Shown: positions 1 through 9,404, counted from the first letter of the stretch. The stretch is 32,044 bases of DNA from Oscillospiraceae bacterium (GCA_017397835.1 JAFQHV010000023.1:1-32044); one strand, 5' to 3'. Notes: a model not told the origin generated them from the letters alone. Program-made: numbers and translations.

Positions 1-1329
1 GCTGCTCCCGCCCCCGCGGCCGCTCCCGCTCCTGCCGCCGCCCCCGCTGCTCCCACCGGCCCCGTTGCCGCCGCGGTCATCATGCCCAAGGCCGGCATCA
101 GCGTGGAGAGCTGCATCATCGGCTCCTGGCAGAAGAAAGTCGGCGACCAGATCAAGATCGGCGACATCCTCTTTACTTATGAAACCGACAAGGCCAACTT
201 CGAGTGCGAGTCCACTGCCGAGGGTGAGCTGCTGGAGATCTTCTTCGGTGACGGCGAAGAGGTGACCTGTCTGGAGAACGTCTGCGCCATTGGTAACAAG
301 GGCGACGACACCGCCAGCCTGCGTCCCGGCGCTGCCGCTGCCGCCCCCGTGGCTGTGGAGGCTGCTCCCGCCGCTGCCGCCGCTCCCGTGGCCGCTGCCG
401 CTCCTGTGGCTGCTGCCGTGGTCGGCGCCCCCGTTTCCCCCCGCGCCAAGAAGCTGGCCGAGCGCGCCGGCGTTGACGCCGCTCTGGCTTCCGGCACCGG
501 CCCCAACGGCCGCATCATCGAGCGCGATGTCCGCCGCCTGATGGAGGAGGGCGTTCCCGCCACCGCCGCTGTGGAGGCCGCTCCCGCTGCCGCCGCCGCT
601 CCTGTGGCTGCCGCCGCTGCCGCTGCTGCTCCCGAGGTGGAGTACGAGGACGTGAAGTTCTCCGGCATCCGCCGCGCCATCAGCAAGTCCATGAAGGAGT
701 CCCTGTCCGGCATGGCTCAGCTGACCCACAACTTCTCCTTCGATGCTTCCGCCATCATGGCCTACCGCAAGCTGCTCAAGGCCGCCGGCGACGACTATGC
801 TGGCATCACTCTGGGCGACATCATTCTGTACGCCGTGTCCCGCACCGTGCTGTCCTGCCCCGATCTGAACGCTCACATGCTGGATGACAACAACATCCGC
901 CTGTTCAAGCACGTTCACCTGGGCGTGGCCGTGGACACCCCCCGCGGCCTGATGGTCCCCACCATCTTCAACGCCGACCAGAAGAGCCTGCTGGAGATCT
1001 CCAAGGAGGTCAAGGAGCTGGCCGGTGCCTGCCGTACCGGCGCCATCAGCCCCGACAAGCTGACCGGTGCTTCCTTCACCGTGTCCAACCTGGGCGGCTT
1101 CGGCGTTGAGTCCTTTACCCCCGTTATCAATCCTCCCCAGACCGGCATCATCGGCGTGTGCACCACCGTGCAGCGTCCCCGCATGGGCGCCAACGGCATC
1201 GAGCTGTACCCCGCCATGGCTCTGTCCCTCACTTACGATCACCGCGCCGTGGACGGCGCTCCCGCTTCCCGCCTGATGATGGAGCTGTGCAAGAACCTGG
1301 AAAACTTCACCACCCTGCTGGCTAAGTAA
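1..1329 (+). CDS. 2-oxoacid dehydrogenase complex E2, dihydrolipoamide acyltransferase (5' partial)
   Basis: Core acyltransferase of a pyruvate/acetoin/branched-chain-type dehydrogenase complex; it moves the acyl group from lipoyl-lysine to CoA in the cytoplasm. The frame is open from base 1, so the ATG at 82 is internal. The first 25 or so codons are an Ala/Pro linker, which implies at least one more domain upstream, probably a second lipoyl domain. Then come a lipoyl domain with the ETDKA motif (lysine codon 190-192), Ala/Pro linkers, a peripheral subunit-binding domain (about 436-546), another linker, and the catalytic domain ending in DHRAVDG (catalytic His codon 1240-1242). It is followed 18 nt later by E3. 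The family is certain. The substrate is not: pyruvate, acetoin or branched-chain oxoacids are all possible. Confidence 0.93.
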   Translation, partial: AAPAPAAAPAPAAAPAAPTGPVAAAVIMPKAGISVESCIIGSWQKKVGDQIKIGDILFTYETDKANFECESTAEGELLEIFFGDGEEVTCLENVCAIGNKGDDTASLRPGAAAAAPVAVEAAPAAAAAPVAAAAPVAAAVVGAPVSPRAKKLAERAGVDAALASGTGPNGRIIERDVRRLMEEGVPATAAVEAAPAAAAAPVAAAAAAAAPEVEYEDVKFSGIRRAISKSMKESLSGMAQLTHNFSFDASAIMAYRKLLKAAGDDYAGITLGDIILYAVSRTVLSCPDLNAHMLDDNNIRLFKHVHLGVAVDTPRGLMVPTIFNADQKSLLEISKEVKELAGACRTGAISPDKLTGASFTVSNLGGFGVESFTPVINPPQTGIIGVCTTVQRPRMGANGIELYPAMALSLTYDHRAVDGAPASRLMMELCKNLENFTTLLAK

Positions 1330-1347
1330 CAAAGGAGGATTTGAAAC

Positions 1348-2715
1348 ATGGAACTGTTTGATCTGTTGGTCCTCGGCGGCGGCCCCGGCGGCTACCTGTG
1401 TGCCGAGCGTGCCGCTCAGGGCGGCATGAAGGTGTGCCTCTTTGAGAAGAAGGCTCTGGGCGGCACCTGCCTGAACGAGGGCTGCATTCCCACCAAGACC
1501 CTGCTGAACTCCGCCAAGATGTACCGCCACGCCACCGAGAGCGCCGACTTCGGCGTTACCGCCGAGAACGTCAAGTTCGATCACGCCAAGGTCGTGGCCC
1601 GCAAGAACAAGGTCGTCAAGACTCTGGTGGGCGGCGTCGGCGCCACCATGAAGGCGAACAAGGTCACCGTCATCACCGGTGACGCCGTCATCGCCGGCCG
1701 CGACGGCGAGGGCTTCGCCGTTGAGTGCAATGGCCAGCGCTACGTCGGCAAGAAGCTGACCATCGCCTCCGGCTCCGAGACCGTGGTGCCTCCCGTACCC
1801 GGCCTGAAGGAGGGTATCGCCTCCGGCTTCGTCACCACCAACCGCGAGGTGCTGGATCTGACCGAGCTGCCCAAGCAGATGGTCGCCATCGGCGGCGGCG
1901 TTATCGGCCTAGAGATGGCCTACTACTTCGCCAGCGTTGGCGTGCCCGTCACCGTCATCGAGATGATGCCCAAGATCGCCGGCGCCACCGACCCCGAGAT
2001 CTGCGCCCTGCTGCAGGAAGCCTGCGAGAAGCGCGGCATGGTCTTCAAGCTGTCCTGCAAGGTGCTGGAGATCAAGTCCGGCTCCGTGGTCTATGAGGAG
2101 AACGGCGAGAAGAAAGAGATCGCCTGCGACAAGGTGCTGCTGGCCGCCGGCCGCAAGCCCGCCACCGCCGGCATCGGCCTGGAGACTCTGGGCATCGAGA
2201 TGGACCGCGCCGCCATCATCACCGACCGCCATATGTGCACCAACGTCTCCGGCGTGTACGCCGTGGGCGACTGCAATGCCAAGATCATGCTGGCTCACAC
2301 CGCCTACCGCGAGGCTGAGGTGGCTGTCAACCACATGCTGGGCAAGAAGGACGAGATGCGTTACGACGTCATCCCCTCCGTTATCTACACCGATCCCGAG
2401 GTTGCCAGTGTCGGTCTGTCCCTGGACGCCGCCAAGGCCCGCGGCATGAACGCCAAGGAAGTCAAGCTGCCCATGATGTACGCCGGCCGCTACGTGGCCG
2501 AGGCCGAGAATCCCAACGGCTTCATCAAGCTGGTCGTAGATCAGGACCGCAACCGTCTGGTGGGCTGCCACATGGTCGGCAGCTATGCCTCCGAGATCAT
2601 CATGACCGCCACCATGATGGTGGATACCGAGCTGACCCCCACCCGTCTGCAGAAGCTGGTCTTCCCCCATCCCACCGTGGCCGAAATCATCCGTGAAGCT
2701 ATTTTCCACATTTAA
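1348..2715 (+). CDS. lpdA: Dihydrolipoyl dehydrogenase (E3)
   Basis: FAD enzyme that reoxidises the dihydrolipoyl arm of E2 and reduces NAD+. The 455-aa protein has the usual family length. It has an N-terminal FAD-binding glycine motif (GGGPGG, residues 10-15), the redox-active disulfide CLNEGC (Cys41 and Cys46), a second nucleotide-binding glycine cluster (AIGGGVIGLEMA, around residue 180), and the C-terminal HPTVAE motif (His441, Glu446) that completes the neighbouring subunit's active site in the dimer. The start follows AAAGGAGG. The gene lies 18 nt after E2 and 18 nt before E1, so the three are co-transcribed. No lipoyl domain is fused to this E3, unlike in some Gram-positive complexes. 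Confidence 0.96.
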   Translation: MELFDLLVLGGGPGGYLCAERAAQGGMKVCLFEKKALGGTCLNEGCIPTKTLLNSAKMYRHATESADFGVTAENVKFDHAKVVARKNKVVKTLVGGVGATMKANKVTVITGDAVIAGRDGEGFAVECNGQRYVGKKLTIASGSETVVPPVPGLKEGIASGFVTTNREVLDLTELPKQMVAIGGGVIGLEMAYYFASVGVPVTVIEMMPKIAGATDPEICALLQEACEKRGMVFKLSCKVLEIKSGSVVYEENGEKKEIACDKVLLAAGRKPATAGIGLETLGIEMDRAAIITDRHMCTNVSGVYAVGDCNAKIMLAHTAYREAEVAVNHMLGKKDEMRYDVIPSVIYTDPEVASVGLSLDAAKARGMNAKEVKLPMMYAGRYVAEAENPNGFIKLVVDQDRNRLVGCHMVGSYASEIIMTATMMVDTELTPTRLQKLVFPHPTVAEIIREAIFHI

Positions 2716-2733
2716 TTAAGGAGGAGAATTACA

Positions 2734-5208
2734 ATGCCTAACAGTCTGTATGTCGATCCCGTAAAGGTGCGCGCCGCCGGCGAAGTCACCTTTGAGAGCA
2801 TCCCCGTCAACCAGTACAACAAGTCCATCAAGGACGAGCTGAAGGAGAAGAACTTCACCAAGGCCGACCTGATCCGCATCTTCCGCGACATGACCGTCCT
2901 GCGTGAGTTCGAGACCATGCTGAACCTGATCAAGACTCAGGGCGCTTACAACGGCGTGGAGCATACCTATCCCGGCCCTGCCCACCTGTCCATCGGCCAG
3001 GAGGCCGCCTGCGTGGGTCAGTCCTACCTGCTGGACGAGAACGACTTTGCCTTCGGCTCTCACCGCTCTCACTCCGAGATCCTGGCCAAGGCCCTGTCCA
3101 CCATCCAGAAGATGAGCGACGAGGACCTGATGAACGTCATGGAGAACTTCCTGGACGGCAAGTGCCTGCGCGCCACCCAGAAGCTGGGCGAGACCAAGGA
3201 CGTCAAGGAGCTGGCCATCCGCTTCATCCTGTACGGTACCCTGAGCGAGATCTTCGCCCGTGAGACCGGCTTCCACATGGGCATGGGCGGCTCCATGCAC
3301 GCCTTCTTCCTGCCCTTCGGCATCTACCCCAACAACGCCATCGTGGGCGGCTCCGCCACCATCTCCACCGGTTCCGCTCTGTACAAGAAGCTGAACAACA
3401 AGAAGGGTATCTGCGTTTGCAACATCGGTGACGCTTCCATGGCCCGCGGCCCTGTGTGGGAGGCTATGAACTTCGCCGCCATGGATCAGTACAAGACCAT
3501 TTGGGAGTCCCACAACGACGGCATGCCCATCCTGTTCAACACCTTCAACAACTCCTACGGCATGGGCGACCAGACCCGCGGCGAAACCATGGGTCAGGGC
3601 TGCATGAGCCGTATCGGTTCCGGTATCAGCCCCACTCAGTTCCATGCTGAGACTGTGGACGGCTTCAATCCTCTGGCTGTGATCGACGCCATGCGCCGCA
3701 AGCTGGAGCTGCTGCGCAACGGCCAGGGCCCCGTCGCTCTGGAGACTCTGACCTACCGCTTCTGCGGCCACTCCGTCTCCGACCAGAACGCCTACCGCAC
3801 CAAGGAAGAGATGGACGACTGGAAGAACTACGATCCTCTGACCACCTATCCCGCCGCCCTGATCGAGGCCGGCGTGTGCAAGCAGGCCGACATCGACGCC
3901 ATCCTGGAGGAGACCCGCGAGCGCATGACCCTGATCTGCAAGTACGCTGCCGATCCCGAGTTCAGCCCCTACTGCGACTTCAACAAGGATCCCGCCGTTG
4001 TGGAGCGCCTGATGTTCTCCAACCAGAAGGTTGAGAAGATGGACGACCGCGAGCCCGAGTTCCTGGTTCCCAAGGAGGAGGCCGAGGGCTACAAGAAGAT
4101 CAAGAGCAAGAGCCGCAGCCCCATCGGTCCCGACGGCAAGCCCGTTTCCAAGATGAAGCTGTACAACCTGCGTGACGGTCTGTCCGAGGTCATCTGGGAC
4201 CGCTTCTACGAGGATCCCACCCTGGTCGCCTACGGCGAGGACTGCCGTGACTGGGGCGGCGCCTTCGCTGTCTACCGCGGCATGATGGACGCTCTGCCCC
4301 ACAGCCGTCTGTTCAACTCCCCCCTGGCCGAGGCTTCCATCGTCGGTACCGCCGTGGGTTACGCCCTGTCCGGCGGCCGCGCTCTGGTGGAGCTGATGTA
4401 CGCTGACTTCATCGGCTGCGCCGGTGACGAGATCTTCAACCAGATGTCCAAGTGGCAGTCCATGTCCGCCGGCATCCTGAAGATGCCCATGGTCCTGCGC
4501 GTGTCCGTCGGTTCCAAGTACGGCGCCCAGCACAGCCAGGACTGGACCGCTCTGTGCGCTCACATCCCCGGTCTGAAGGTCTGCTTCCCCGCCACCCCCT
4601 GGGAGGCCAAGGGTCTGATGGAGTCCGCCCTGAAGGGCACCGACCCCGTCGTCTTCTTCGAGAGCCAGCGCATCTACGACGTGGGCGAGCAGTTCCACGA
4701 GGGCGGCGTGCCTGCCGAGCGCTATGAGATCGAGTTCGGCGACACCAACAAGGTCCGCGACGGTAAGGACATCACCATCCTGACCATCGGCGCCACCCTG
4801 TACCGCGCCATGGACGCTGCCAAGGAGCTGAGCGAGAAGTACGGCATGGAGGCCGACGTCATCAACATCCACTCCCTGGTGCCCCTGGACTACACCAAGA
4901 TCGTGGAGTCCGTCCGCAAGACCGGCCGTGTGGTTCTGGCTTCCGACGCCTGCGCCCGTGGCTCCTTCCTGAACGATGTCGCCGCCAAGATCACCGATCT
5001 GTGCTTCGACGATCTGGACGCTCCTCCCGTGGTTGTGGGCGCCCGCAACTGGATCACTCCTCCCTACGAGTTCGACGAGTTCTTCTTCCCCCAGGCCAGC
5101 TGGATCCTGGACGCTATCCACGAGAAGATCGTTCCCCTGGCCGGCTACACCCTCAAGAACGGTGTGTCCGAGGCCGAGGCTATCCGTCGCTCCAAGGCCG
5201 GCGTGTAA
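2734..5208 (+). CDS. Thiamine-diphosphate dehydrogenase E1, alpha and beta subunits fused
   Basis: E1 decarboxylates the 2-oxoacid (or cleaves acetoin) with thiamine diphosphate and acylates the E2 lipoyl group. In most alpha/beta-type complexes E1 is two proteins; here one 824-aa chain holds both. Residues about 40-450 are alpha-like, with the cofactor motif starting GDA at 232-234 and ending NN at 272-273; this gap is about 10 residues longer than in the usual motif. Residues about 470-824 are beta-like (AYGEDC, LPHSRLFNSPLAEASIVG, and a C-terminal transketolase-type domain). AAGGAGGAG precedes the ATG. It is the last gene of the operon, whereas E1 is commonly first. Substrate is unknown; a pyruvate or acetoin dehydrogenase is the simplest reading. 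Confidence 0.92.
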   Translation: MPNSLYVDPVKVRAAGEVTFESIPVNQYNKSIKDELKEKNFTKADLIRIFRDMTVLREFETMLNLIKTQGAYNGVEHTYPGPAHLSIGQEAACVGQSYLLDENDFAFGSHRSHSEILAKALSTIQKMSDEDLMNVMENFLDGKCLRATQKLGETKDVKELAIRFILYGTLSEIFARETGFHMGMGGSMHAFFLPFGIYPNNAIVGGSATISTGSALYKKLNNKKGICVCNIGDASMARGPVWEAMNFAAMDQYKTIWESHNDGMPILFNTFNNSYGMGDQTRGETMGQGCMSRIGSGISPTQFHAETVDGFNPLAVIDAMRRKLELLRNGQGPVALETLTYRFCGHSVSDQNAYRTKEEMDDWKNYDPLTTYPAALIEAGVCKQADIDAILEETRERMTLICKYAADPEFSPYCDFNKDPAVVERLMFSNQKVEKMDDREPEFLVPKEEAEGYKKIKSKSRSPIGPDGKPVSKMKLYNLRDGLSEVIWDRFYEDPTLVAYGEDCRDWGGAFAVYRGMMDALPHSRLFNSPLAEASIVGTAVGYALSGGRALVELMYADFIGCAGDEIFNQMSKWQSMSAGILKMPMVLRVSVGSKYGAQHSQDWTALCAHIPGLKVCFPATPWEAKGLMESALKGTDPVVFFESQRIYDVGEQFHEGGVPAERYEIEFGDTNKVRDGKDITILTIGATLYRAMDAAKELSEKYGMEADVINIHSLVPLDYTKIVESVRKTGRVVLASDACARGSFLNDVAAKITDLCFDDLDAPPVVVGARNWITPPYEFDEFFFPQASWILDAIHEKIVPLAGYTLKNGVSEAEAIRRSKAGV

Positions 5209-5229
5209 TTCAGCCTCTTAAAACCGCAT

Positions 5230-5266
5230 AAAAACCGGCGGGAGGAATTCCTCCCGCCGGTTTTTT
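5230..5266 (+). terminator. Rho-independent terminator after E1
   Basis: A perfect inverted repeat: the 13-nt arm 5235-5247 pairs with 5248-5260, flanked by five A on the left and six T on the right. It ends the dehydrogenase-complex operon 22 nt after the E1 stop codon. Confidence 0.95.
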
Positions 5267-5274
5267 CTTCTGCA

Positions 5275-5316
5275 GTGCAAGAAGTGCTTTTCTTTTGCAC
5301 TCGTTTGCGGTATAAT
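5275..5316 (+). promoter_or_regulatory. Promoter of the Ldh2-family gene, with inverted repeat
   Basis: A perfect -10 box TATAAT lies at 5311-5316, 37 nt before the start codon. No good -35 box lies 16-18 bp upstream. Instead a GTGCAA (5275-5280) / TTGCAC (5295-5300) inverted repeat covers that zone. This suggests a regulator site, perhaps an activator; that part is inference. Confidence 0.6.
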
Positions 5317-5352
5317 AACTGCGTTAATCTCCTACAGAGAGGATGTATCCTT

Positions 5353-6483
5353 ATGGCAACCCAGTACTGGAGCTATGAAACGCTGGACCGTCTTTGTATG
5401 GACGCGTTCACCAACCCTAAATTCGGTTTTACCCGGGAGCAGGCCCGCATCATCACCGACGTGCTGCTGCTGAGCGACCTGTACGGCATTGAAAGCCACG
5501 GCATGCAGCGTATGGCCCGCTACCACAAGAGCATCGAGCGGGGCATGATCAAGCTGGGCGTGGAGTCTGAAGTGGTCTTTGAGACCCCCGTTTCCGCCGT
5601 TATCGACGGTCACGACGGCATGGGCCAGCTGATCGGTCACAAGGCCATGACCATGGCCATTGAAAAGGCTAAAAAAGCAGGCATCGGCATCGTCACCGCC
5701 CGCAACTCCAACCACTACGGCATCGCCGGCTACTATGCCAAGATGGCCTGCGATCAGGGCCTGATCGGCATGTCCTGCACCAACACCACCGCCATCATGG
5801 TCCCCACCTACGGCCGCATGGCCATGATCGGCACCAACCCCATCGCGGTCGCCATGCCCGCCGAGCCTTACAACTTCTTCTTCGACGCCTCCACCACCGT
5901 GGTCACCCGGGGCAAGCTGGAGATGTACAACAAGCTGGGCAAGCCCCTGCCCGAGGGCTGGGCTTTGGACAAGGACGGCAAACCCTCCTCCGATGCTGAC
6001 GACGTGCTGAAGAACATCACCACCAAGAACGGCGGCGGTATCATGCCTCTGGGCGGCGATACCGAGGATTTCGGCGGCCACAAGGGTTACGGTTTCGGCA
6101 TGCTGTGCGAGATCTTCTCCTCCATCCTGTCGCTGGGCACCCCCTCCCACCTGACTACCATGAACAACCGGGGCCTCGTGTGCCACGGTTTCGTGGCCAT
6201 CGACCCCAATATCTTCGGCGATGCCGCCGCCATCCGCGAGCATCTGTCCAACTACCTGCAGGAGCTGCGCAATTCCCCCAAGGCCGAGGGTGCCGAGCGC
6301 ATCTACACCCACGGCGAGAAGGAAGTGGAGGCCTACGCCGACCGCATGAAAAACGGTATTCCCGTTCTGGACAACACCATGGTGGAGGTTCAGGACCTGT
6401 GCGAGTATCTGGGTTTGGACTTCGCCGGCTACTTCGGCGACTACCAGCCTCCCAAGAGCGATTTCAAGGGCAACACCTTCTGA
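5353..6483 (+). CDS. Ldh2-family malate/L-lactate-type NAD(P)-dependent dehydrogenase
   Basis: A 376-aa member of the Ldh2/MDH2 oxidoreductase family, which reduces or oxidises 2-hydroxy/2-oxo acids and related compounds with NAD(P); it is unrelated to the classical Rossmann LDH. Family features seen are the N-terminal GIESHGMQR segment, the NSNHYGIAGYYA active-site stretch, the GTNPIAVAMPA segment, and the C-terminal GGHKGYGFGMLCEI region. I chose the ATG at 5353 because a TATAAT box sits inside the longer in-frame extension that begins at 5275, and GAGAGG precedes 5353. It is a single-gene unit between two terminators. Members act on malate, lactate, ureidoglycolate, sulfolactate or sugar acids, and the sequence alone does not settle which. 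Confidence 0.88.
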   Translation: MATQYWSYETLDRLCMDAFTNPKFGFTREQARIITDVLLLSDLYGIESHGMQRMARYHKSIERGMIKLGVESEVVFETPVSAVIDGHDGMGQLIGHKAMTMAIEKAKKAGIGIVTARNSNHYGIAGYYAKMACDQGLIGMSCTNTTAIMVPTYGRMAMIGTNPIAVAMPAEPYNFFFDASTTVVTRGKLEMYNKLGKPLPEGWALDKDGKPSSDADDVLKNITTKNGGGIMPLGGDTEDFGGHKGYGFGMLCEIFSSILSLGTPSHLTTMNNRGLVCHGFVAIDPNIFGDAAAIREHLSNYLQELRNSPKAEGAERIYTHGEKEVEAYADRMKNGIPVLDNTMVEVQDLCEYLGLDFAGYFGDYQPPKSDFKGNTF

Positions 6484-6527
6484 CCTCACAGTACGGCAAG
6501 CCGGTCCGCGTTCAAACGTTGTTATAC

Positions 6528-6562
6528 AAAAAGGCCCGAGAGCATTTGCTCTCGGGCCTTTC
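6528..6562. terminator. Bidirectional terminator between convergent genes
   Basis: A 13-bp stem (6531-6543 with 6548-6560) and a 4-nt loop, with A residues on the left and T residues on the right. It serves the Ldh2-family gene on the plus strand and the ABC ATPase gene on the minus strand. Confidence 0.9.
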
Positions 6563-6572
6563 GTTATGCGGA

Positions 6573-7703
<1,131 letters not shown>

Positions 7704-7904
7704 GAATTTTGCCTCCGCAAAATCCCCTCGTGAACGGGGAGCGGCCCCGTACACATTACGACAGGTCTCCACACTGCCGCACCGCCGGTCAAGCGGATCT
7801 TCCTCCTTCAATTCAGCACCGCGGCCCTATGGTAATGGAGTAGAACCGAAGCACCGTGATATGAGGTGCCCGGGCGGGCATACCGCCACAGACTAACCGT
7901 AAAA
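7704..7904 (-). promoter_or_regulatory. Long structured 5' leader of the sugar ABC ATPase gene
   Basis: About 195 nt lie between the predicted transcription start (near 7898) and the TTG start. Read on the minus strand, the leader begins with a GGCGG/CCGCC hairpin (with an alternative TGCCCG/CGGGCA one). Near the gene, a four-C block at 7736-7739 (plus-strand GGGG) can pair either with the block at 7745-7748 or with the one at 7724-7727, but not both. The last hairpin (7706-7712 with 7717-7723) puts most of the GGAGG ribosome site in its loop. A second AAGGAGG at 7801-7807 has a TTG 8 nt downstream that would encode a 33-aa leader peptide ending 2 nt before the ATG at 7688. I recognise no known riboswitch class. 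Confidence 0.45.
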
Positions 7905-7933
7905 ATTTTAGTACATCCCGACCCCCTTGTCAA
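7905..7933 (-). promoter_or_regulatory. Sigma-A promoter of the sugar ABC ATPase gene
   Basis: A perfect -35 TTGACA (7928-7933) and a -10 TAAAAT (7905-7910), 17 bp apart, read on the minus strand. One arm of a 10-bp inverted repeat (7918-7927, partner 7981-7990) lies within the spacer. Confidence 0.85.
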
Positions 7934-7978
7934 GGAAAACAGGGGTGTCGAGATGTATTTTTGACCTATTGCACAATT

Positions 7979-8539
7979 TTAGGGGGTCGGTTCTGTGACA
8001 AGCAACCGAGCAAAGGCTTCCGCCCGGTCAGACCGGGTCACATTCCGCCGAACCACCAAATACAGCTCCGGCAGTTCATACCCCTCAAAGCTGCGGACAA
8101 GTGTCGTCTGCCCCATGGGATAGACGCCGAGATTTTCCTCCCCGTCCTGGACCTGCAGATACTCCAGCATAACGGCATCACTCACGACCACGTCCAGTTG
8201 GTCGGCGGCCAAATAGCAGGACAACTGGGTCATGGCATCGGTGCCGTATTCGCCCTCCAGGCTCATCAGTTCCAAATAGTTCAGCGGCTCACCCGCCTGC
8301 TCGCCCAGCAGCTCCATCTGAGGTTGCACCAGCTCGGCATAGGGGGCAACCACGCCCACGTGCAGCCAATTGCTGCGGATGGCGTTGTCGCGCATGGTCA
8401 GGCCGATGCTCACCACCGCCGCCACCGCCAGCACCACACCCAGAATGTGAGGCCAGTAGTAGGTGGCAATATGTCTGATTTTTTCCTTTTTGCTCATGGC
8501 GGCAAACAGCTGTTTCGCTCGCAGTTTATCTTTTTCCAT
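7979..8539 (-). CDS. Hypothetical single-pass membrane protein
   Basis: A 186-aa protein I do not recognise. Residues 1-25 are charged (many Lys/Arg) and cytoplasmic by the positive-inside rule. Residues about 30-49 form one membrane helix (HILGVVLAVAAVVSIGL). The remaining 135 or so residues would be outside and are acidic and soluble. The stretch around QLSCYLAADQLDVVVSDAVMLEYL resembles the way extracellular solute-binding proteins read, but the protein is too short for one. AAGGAG precedes the ATG. It has its own promoter, is divergent from the DUF624 gene, and lies upstream of the sugar ATPase gene on the same strand. A role linked to sugar uptake is only a guess from the neighbours. Confidence 0.7.
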   Translation of the reverse strand: MEKDKLRAKQLFAAMSKKEKIRHIATYYWPHILGVVLAVAAVVSIGLTMRDNAIRSNWLHVGVVAPYAELVQPQMELLGEQAGEPLNYLELMSLEGEYGTDAMTQLSCYLAADQLDVVVSDAVMLEYLQVQDGEENLGVYPMGQTTLVRSFEGYELPELYLVVRRNVTRSDRAEAFARLLVTEPTP

Positions 8540-8567
8540 GGGGAAACGCTCCTTATCTTTTTACATG

Positions 8568-8596
8568 AGTATATCCCTCCCGGCAGCAAAAGGCAA
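8568..8596 (-). promoter_or_regulatory. Promoter of the small membrane protein gene
   Basis: On the minus strand, -35 TTGCCT (8591-8596), a 17-bp spacer and -10 TATACT (8568-8573), 29 nt before the start codon. Confidence 0.75.
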
Positions 8597-8626
8597 GTAA
8601 ACAATCTGTAAATTGGCCGTTTTCCG

Positions 8627-8655
8627 TTGCAAAACCCGCGCGCAGGCTGTATAAT
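8627..8655 (+). promoter_or_regulatory. Promoter of the DUF624 gene
   Basis: -35 TTGCAA (8627-8632), a 17-bp spacer and a perfect -10 TATAAT (8650-8655), 32 nt before the ATG at 8688. Confidence 0.85.
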
Positions 8656-8687
8656 GTAGAAAATTCGATTGAAACGAGGATGTGTTT

Positions 8688-9353
8688 ATGGGAGGCATTT
8701 TCTCTTACGACTCCAAGCTGATGCAGATGCTGGACACTCTGGGCAACACCATCATGCTCACCGCTCTGTTCATTTTGTGCTGCATCCCCATCATCACCAT
8801 CGGCGCGGCCTTTACCGCCCTGTTCGCCGCCTGCCGGGCCCAGACCCGGGGCAAGGGCTGCTTCCGGGCTTACTTCAAGGCATTTAAGGACAATTTCCTG
8901 CGGGCCACCCTGCTGTGGGTCCTGTTTGCCGCCTTGATTTATCTGTGCATCGGTGCCGCCATCAACCTCTACCAAATGGACGGCAGTCTGGCCGTGTTCA
9001 TCATGGCCGTGGTGGGCGGCAGCCTGCTGCTGACCCTGCTGACCATGTGCCTGCTGTTCTACTCCCGGTTCGAATGCACCTTCCGCCAGCTGATCAAAAA
9101 CGGTGTGGTCATGGTCCTGTCCTTTCCCGTCCGCAGCCTGCTCATCGCCCTGCTGTCCTGGCTGCCGGTGCTGGGCTTTTTCGCCTATCCCGACTACGTT
9201 GCCGCCCTTGGTATCGTGTGGGTGACGCTGTACCACGGCACCGCCGGGGCCGTCTGCGTGTGGTTTATGAAGCGCCCCTTCGCCCGTTTGGCAGAAAAGC
9301 TGCTGGGCGTGGTGGAGAGCGACGTCATCGACGAGCCGGCCCACGGCCACTGA
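8688..9353 (+). CDS. DUF624 / YesL-family membrane protein
   Basis: A 221-aa integral membrane protein of the DUF624 (YesL) family, whose genes are typically found beside carbohydrate ABC transporters and glycan-degradation genes; the molecular role is not established. Five hydrophobic segments are visible (about 21-48, 73-95, 101-125, 139-165, 170-195). The N-terminus carries the family-like pattern of a short amphipathic stretch, then the helix ending IPIITIGAAFTALFAACR, and a basic loop with a GCFRAYFKAFK segment. The ATG at 8688 has GAGG 8 nt upstream; an in-frame GTG at 8682 is less likely. It has its own promoter and a strong terminator, and lies back-to-back with the unknown membrane protein gene. 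Confidence 0.85.
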   Translation: MGGIFSYDSKLMQMLDTLGNTIMLTALFILCCIPIITIGAAFTALFAACRAQTRGKGCFRAYFKAFKDNFLRATLLWVLFAALIYLCIGAAINLYQMDGSLAVFIMAVVGGSLLLTLLTMCLLFYSRFECTFRQLIKNGVVMVLSFPVRSLLIALLSWLPVLGFFAYPDYVAALGIVWVTLYHGTAGAVCVWFMKRPFARLAEKLLGVVESDVIDEPAHGH

Positions 9354-9364
9354 TCCCTACATAC

Positions 9365-9399
9365 AAAAACGCCTGCACCCAACGGGGTGCAGGCGTTTT
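9365..9399. terminator. Bidirectional terminator
   Basis: A GC-rich stem (left arm 9365-9380, right arm 9385-9399, loop AACG) with A residues on the left and T residues on the right. It separates the DUF624 gene from the convergent M24 gene and ends both units. Confidence 0.92.
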
Positions 9400-9404
9400 C
9401 CTTT

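Noticed and set aside
322-640. GC-rich tandem repeats in the E2 gene
   Set aside because: They encode the Ala/Pro interdomain linkers normal for E2 proteins and stay in frame.
2716-5121. An 801-codon antisense frame inside the E1 gene
   Set aside because: Same codon-bias artefact; the sense strand encodes a clear fused E1 with its own ribosome site and terminator.
5332-6489. A 385-codon antisense frame over the Ldh2-family gene
   Set aside because: Low-complexity translation, no ribosome site, and the sense gene is well supported.
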